From Colius striatus (lineage: Eukaryota > Chordata > Aves > Coliiformes > Coliidae): a stretch of 64,000 nt of DNA. Of the stretch, positions 60,434 through 64,000 are shown in pieces. The stretch is from NCBI RefSeq assembly GCF_028858725.1, contig NC_084774.1, positions 2,206,001 through 2,270,000 of the forward strand. Reading direction: 5' to 3'. The position numbers were made by a program, and so were the translations under genes. Below the pieces are notes generated by a model. That model saw nothing but the letters and a program-made list of their open reading frames with translations, did no database searches and had not been told where the DNA came from. How positions within the stretch are numbered: the stretch's first letter is position 1; each line of letters begins with the position of its first letter.

Positions 60434-60569
60434 ATGGACAGCAGAGCAGAGATGGAGGTTGTGAGAAGCACGAAGGGAAATGCCACTGGGGAGGTCAGTG
60501 TCCATGTGGTGACCACTGAGAGCACTGTGCAGAGCACCCACCTGCCAACAACTGCCTTCATCATACCAG
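60434..60569 (+). CDS. L3MBTL1: L3MBTL1 first coding exon (lethal(3)malignant brain tumour-like 1, N-terminus)
   Basis: L3MBTL1 is a nuclear chromatin protein. Its three MBT repeats bind mono- and dimethyl-lysine (H4K20, H1K26) and compact nucleosomes, and a C-terminal SAM domain mediates association. Only the first 215 or so residues (four exons) fall in this window. This exon begins after acceptor TCTTTTCAG; the start chosen is ATG 60434, giving MDSRAEMEVVRSTKGNATGE and then VSVHVVTTESTVQSTHLPTT. This matches the N-terminus of the long human isoform as I remember it. The frame is open back to the exon edge, but no upstream ATG lies in the exon, and the A at -3 is absent (GGTGATGG). It ends ATACCAG before GTATGT, phase 1. 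Confidence 0.9.
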
Positions 60570-62607
60570 GTATGTGCAGCTGGCCTCTCTAACTGATGCC
60601 TCCCCGGCCTTGCCCACTGGCACTGTTCCCTCACACTCCTTGTATATCCCATACCTATGCTCCTTCCAGACCTTGGGAGGCAAAGCTGTGCTGCTGTTGC
60701 CATCTTGGAGGGTCTGTGTAGCTATCCCACCTCACTTGGACAATTTTTGGCCAATCAAAACCTCTTGAAGTTTAAAAGCAAAGCCCTGACGTCTGGGGTC
60801 CTGTGCCAGTGCAGCACAGTGTGCTGGCTGCCTGCTCTGCAGGGCATGTGAGCTCCTGGGCTGCTGCACTGTAGAATCAGAGTATCTCAAGTTGGAAAGG
60901 ACCCACCAGGACCATTGAGTCCAGCCCCTACAACTAACCCCTGTGAGTGAGAGCAGTGCAGACGCTCCTCGAGCTCTGCCAGGCTCGGTGCCGTGGGCAG
61001 CTCCCTGGGGAGCCTGTTCCAGGGACTGGCCACTCTCCCAGTGAAGAACCTTTTCCTAACATCCAACCTGAACTTCCCCTGGTGCAGCTTCATTGCATTT
61101 CCTCATCCCCTCCTAGAGGAGATGAGAGGAGATCGGCACCTCTCCTGGCTGTCCCGGGAGGAAGGTGCAGCTGTGATGAGGGCACCTCAGCCCTCTGTTC
61201 TCCCAAGCTGAACAAGCCAAGTGACCTCAGCTGCTCCTCCTAAGTCCTGCCCTGAGACCTTTCAGCCTCATGGTTGCTCTCCTCTGGACACCCTTGAGCA
61301 GCTTGCTGGCCGTTGTGTGCTGAGGGGCCCGAGGCAGGGCAGAGCCACCGTGCCTGGGCCAGCACAGGCCCCAGCCAGCCCTTCTGGCTGCCAGGGCATG
61401 CTGCTGGCTCCTGCTCCTGTGGCCACCAGCCCAAACCCTGGGCTCTCTGTGGGGCTGCTCTCCAGCCTCTCGTGCCCTGATCTGTCTGTATAACCAGGAT
61501 TATACTGTATAACCAAGTACTCTTGTTAGATTTCATACAGTCAGTGCTTGCCCAGCTCTCTGGTCTATCCAGATCTCTCTGTAAAGGCCTCTCCACTGTC
61601 CAGGGAGTATAGAACTCCTCCTAATTTAGTATCATTGTCTCAATGCTCATTTGACTCCTGGATCCAGATCCTTTATAAAAACATTAAGGACCACTGGCCC
61701 TAAGACTGAGCCTGGGGACGCCCACTGGTGCCTGGCCACCAGCCTGATGTGACCTCATTTACCATCAGTCTTGGAGCCCAACCCATCAGCCAGTTGTCCA
61801 CCCCTCATATCATGGGCTTGTGTAACTGTGTGCTGGACATTTTGTCCAGAAGGATACCATGAGAGACAGGACCAAAAGCTTTGCTGAAATCAAAGAACCC
61901 ACATCTAATGATCAACTAGATGGGTGACCTTGTCATAAGAGGAAGTTAAGCTAGTTAAGCAGGACTTTTCTCTAATGAACTGTTGGCTATGACCAACAAG
62001 TGCATTGTGCCTCAGGTGTTTGTCAGCAACTTCCAGAGTGACTTTCTCCATGCTTTTGCCAGGCACTGAAGTGGTTCTGCCAGGCCTGTAACCACCAGGC
62101 TCATCCTCCTTACCTTTCTTGAGAACTAGGACAAGAGTTTTCAGCCCAGCTGACCTGTGTCTTTCAGGAGCTGTGCAAGCAAAGCACGAATGTACCTTAG
62201 GTGAGAGCAGGGCTGTTCTTTAGAAGTAGATCTCCCAGTTTTTCCTGCTCCTGGTGCCTTGACTTCTGCTAAGGAGAAGCCCTGAGCTGCGCAATGTGTT
62301 CCTCTGAAATGAAACTAAACTGGAAGGGGCAGCCCTGGAGGTCAGCAGCACACTCCTGCCACATCCTGGTCACAGGAACAGTCTGAGGTTAGGCTGAAGG
62401 AACCCCCCTGTGGGTAGTGATGGTGCCACCTCCCTCCACAAGCCATTGCTGGGTGCAGATCTGGTTGGGTCATGCTGCTTGCAGGGCACTGAGCCCTTGC
62501 CTGGGGCACTGTGTCCTCTCTGTCATTTTATGCTGCCTTTGAGCCTCGTTTGCATCAGTTAAGTGTTCTCTGTATGCCTCTGGTTGGTTGTTTCTCTCCT
62601 TCTCAAG
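60570..62607 (+). other. L3MBTL1: L3MBTL1 intron between coding exons 1 and 2
   Basis: Starts GTATGTGC and ends TTTCTCTCCTTCTCAAG. Most of it is the antisense CR1 at 60871-62160. The remainder (60570-60870 and 62161-62607) is unique with nothing recognised. Confidence 0.85.
60871..62160 (-). mobile_element. CR1 LINE, long antisense copy in an L3MBTL1 intron
   Basis: Antisense CR1 of about 1.3 kb. The tail is TAGAATCAGAGTATCTCAAG with GTTGGAAAGGACCCACC. The 3'UTR-like part (GAACCTTTTCCTAACATCCA, CCTTCAGCCTC-type) is followed from about 61,550 by reverse-transcriptase sequence read on the minus strand. The block around 61870-61900 (AAAAGCTTTGCTGAAATCAA) encodes the equivalent of the LDFSKAF motif, with changes. 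GGGTGACCTTGTCATAAGAG corresponds to the YDKVT region. Many stops and frame changes make it inactive. The right end is approximate. It belongs to an older CR1 subfamily than the copies at 18 and 41 kb. Confidence 0.88.
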
Positions 62608-62831
62608 CCAATGCTGCCACCATCAACCTTCCCACAAGCACCTTGGAAATTCAGCGCTTCCCCCGGGACCCACAGAGGAGCACAGGGGCTGAGAGGCCAG
62701 AGAGGGCAGCAGGGAGTGAGCCCATCACAGCCACTGTCATCCCCCAGATCAGTGGGGTGCAGGCCTGCAGCACAGTCCGTGTGCTGGAGTGGAAGGACGG
62801 AGTGGCCACTCTCCCTGGGAGTAACCTGCGG
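62608..62831 (+). CDS. L3MBTL1: L3MBTL1 coding exon 2
   Basis: A 224-bp exon continuing in frame from exon 1 (G + CC gives Ala). It encodes NAATINLPTSTLEIQRFPRD, PQRSTGAERPERAAGSEPIT, ATVIPQISGVQACSTVRVLE and WKDGVATLPGSNLR. The WKDGVATLPGS segment has a close counterpart in L3MBTL3 (WKDGVGTLPGS), so it is a shared N-terminal motif of this subfamily. It ends CTGCGG before GTAAGT, phase 0. Confidence 0.95.
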
Positions 62832-63215
62832 GTAAGTGTCACCCTGGGCCACTGTGTTTGCCCCCACTGCTGCTCCCACAGCTGCCTGCCCCTGTGAGTG
62901 GCAGCTCCCCAGCCTGTGCCAGGCAGAGGCCTCCAGGACTGGCATGGCCCCTGCCAGTACTCACACTATACAGGAGGATCCCTTGGCTGTTCCAGGGCTC
63001 TGTGAGGCTCTTGTAGCCCATCCCTGCTCCTGCTGTCTTGTGAGCTTGGCAGAGAACTCAGTTGGGGTGCCCAGGTCCCATCCTCTTGCTGGATGCACTC
63101 ATGACCAAGCCATATCCCTCTCATTCTCAGAGCTCACATGCACCATTAGGGATCAAGTTACATTCCTGCCCTCCTTGTTAACTATTTTCCCTTGGTTTTT
63201 GGTTCAATGACACAG
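62832..63215 (+). other. L3MBTL1: L3MBTL1 intron between coding exons 2 and 3
   Basis: GTAAGTGT to TTCAATGACACAG, 384 bp. Nothing else recognised inside. Confidence 0.85.
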
Positions 63216-63360
63216 TTTCGAATCAATGAGTACGGGACACTGAAGGTGGTGAGTGCTGACAAGATGCCTCCAGTGGAAGCTATAAAGGAAGGTCACACAG
63301 AGAAAGATGGGGACTCAGAGGTGACACCTGCCAGCAGGGACAATCCTACTGTGGCTCAGG
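63216..63360 (+). CDS. L3MBTL1: L3MBTL1 coding exon 3
   Basis: A 145-bp exon encoding FRINEYGTLKVVSADKMPPV, EAIKEGHTEKDGDSEVTPAS and RDNPTVAQ. The FRINEYGTLKVV segment again matches L3MBTL3 (FRVNEFGALEVI). The remainder is acidic and probably disordered. It ends GCTCAGG before GTAAGG, phase 1, with a 146-bp intron following. Confidence 0.95.
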
Positions 63361-63506
63361 GTAAGGGCACCATGGTGGCACTTGTGGGGTGGGTACCATC
63401 AGCAAGCACTGTTTGCCATAGACCCTGAGCAAGGCAAATGTATCCTGCTTCTTGCTCTCCTTCTTTTGCTTCAGCTGTGCCTCACTGCTTCTCTTCTCTG
63501 TCTCAG

Positions 63507-63648
63507 ATGTGCCAGAGCAGACCAAGCTGCCCCCAGCAGAAAGCACAGTGTGCCACTGTGACACCTGCGGCCGCAGACACGTGTCGGATGGAGGCCGCGA
63601 GGGGAGAGGCTTCTGCAGCGAGCACTGCCACCAGCAGTTCAAGGAGAG
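63507..63648 (+). CDS. L3MBTL1: L3MBTL1 coding exon 4 (FCS-like zinc finger)
   Basis: A 142-bp exon encoding DVPEQTKLPPAESTVCHCDT, CGRRHVSDGGREGRGFCSEH and CHQQFKER. The CDTCG...FCSEHC arrangement supplies the four cysteines of an FCS-type zinc finger, as in L3MBTL3 and polyhomeotic proteins, where such fingers bind nucleic acid or proteins. It ends GAGAG before GTAAAG with two bases over. The next exon, which should begin near SVIVEN, is not in the window. Confidence 0.95.
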
Positions 63649-64000
63649 GTAAAGCAAGGGGACTCTGCTCCGTGCAGAGCCAAATCAGTCTGCCCTCCCT
63701 CCCCTGGCCTCTGTGCTCCAGCAAGGGATGCAAGGACATGTGGCAGGTGCTGGGGACCCCACTTGTTTCCCTCTTTCCTGTAGGCCGAATGCCCTGGCTG
63801 CAGGGTGGAGGGATGCAGCCCTGGCTGCAGGGTGGAGGGATGCAGCCCTGGCCCAGGGGACAGCAGGAAGCACAGGAGACAGATTTTTCTCCTGCTCATA
63901 AATGCTTATTTGCTGGCCAGGGCTGCAGCAGGAGGGTGCTGCACTAGGTGTTTCCAAGCAGAGCACGTGGGTCACGAGGGCATTTCCAGCCCCTCTGCTT
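63649..64000 (+). other. L3MBTL1: Start of the next L3MBTL1 intron, with a short tandem repeat
   Basis: Intron sequence to the window edge. GCCCTGGCTGCAGGGTGGAG occurs at 63791 and 63818 (27-bp period, partial third copy at 63845). A tract CCCTCTTTCCTGTAG at about 63,768-63,783 looks like an acceptor, but what follows does not encode the expected L3MBTL1 sequence. Confidence 0.7.

Noticed and set aside
63783-63947. Possible L3MBTL1 exon after TTTCCTGTAG
   Set aside because: The translation does not match the expected continuation of the protein and consists of a 27-bp tandem repeat.

Overview
The window is nuclear DNA from a bird. Three things point there: 3'-anchored CR1 LINE fragments with the avian-type tail, two avian endogenous-retrovirus (ERV) LTR families recognised from memory, and two adjacent genes, SRSF6 and L3MBTL1. 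These are neighbours on human chromosome 20 and, from memory, on chicken microchromosome 20. Exons are small, introns are short and GC content is high, as expected for a microchromosome. I cannot name the species.

Positions 1 to about 43,970 are a gene desert with no exon I can support. Most of its recognisable content is repeats. Seven minisatellites (2927-4825, 6611-7534, 8588-9446, 21608-23446, 31202-32200, 34339-37085, 37422-37922) share no obvious sequence, but nearly all have units close to 20 bp or close to 40 bp. Between them lie CR1 fragments (5729-6302, 17600-17750, 17896-18938, 41382-42192, 43546-43975), ERV LTRs (20026-20571 on +, 23686-24937 on -) and the 5' end of another ERV on the minus strand (LTR, primer-binding site and leader, 39840 down to about 38,691). 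There is also a 91-nt hairpin with perfect 44-bp arms (38170-38260), an orphan CpG-rich block (37.1-38.0 kb), and at least one AT-rich stretch (28480-28700) that looks like a conserved enhancer.

Positions 43,976-48,825 hold SRSF6 on the plus strand, complete. A CpG-island promoter with a TATA box and a CRE-like site is followed by a pyrimidine-rich 5'UTR. Six coding exons join in frame to give 348 residues. Intron 2 contains a candidate poison exon, and there are two polyadenylation sites. SR proteins use poison exons to limit their own level by nonsense-mediated decay.

Positions 48,826-53,790 are intergenic. From 53,790 a second CpG island carries two RFX X-box-like sites and a probable non-coding first exon ending at 54,481, which I assign to L3MBTL1 (plus strand). 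After a roughly 5.9-kb intron come four coding exons (60434-60569, 62608-62831, 63216-63360, 63507-63648). They encode the first 215 or so residues, including a Cys-rich FCS-like finger. The MBT repeats and SAM domain lie beyond the right edge.

SRSF6 is a splicing regulator and L3MBTL1 a chromatin compactor. Their adjacency is conserved synteny, not an operon. I found no new protein-coding system. The most unusual content is the repeat architecture, the perfect hairpin and the regulatory elements.
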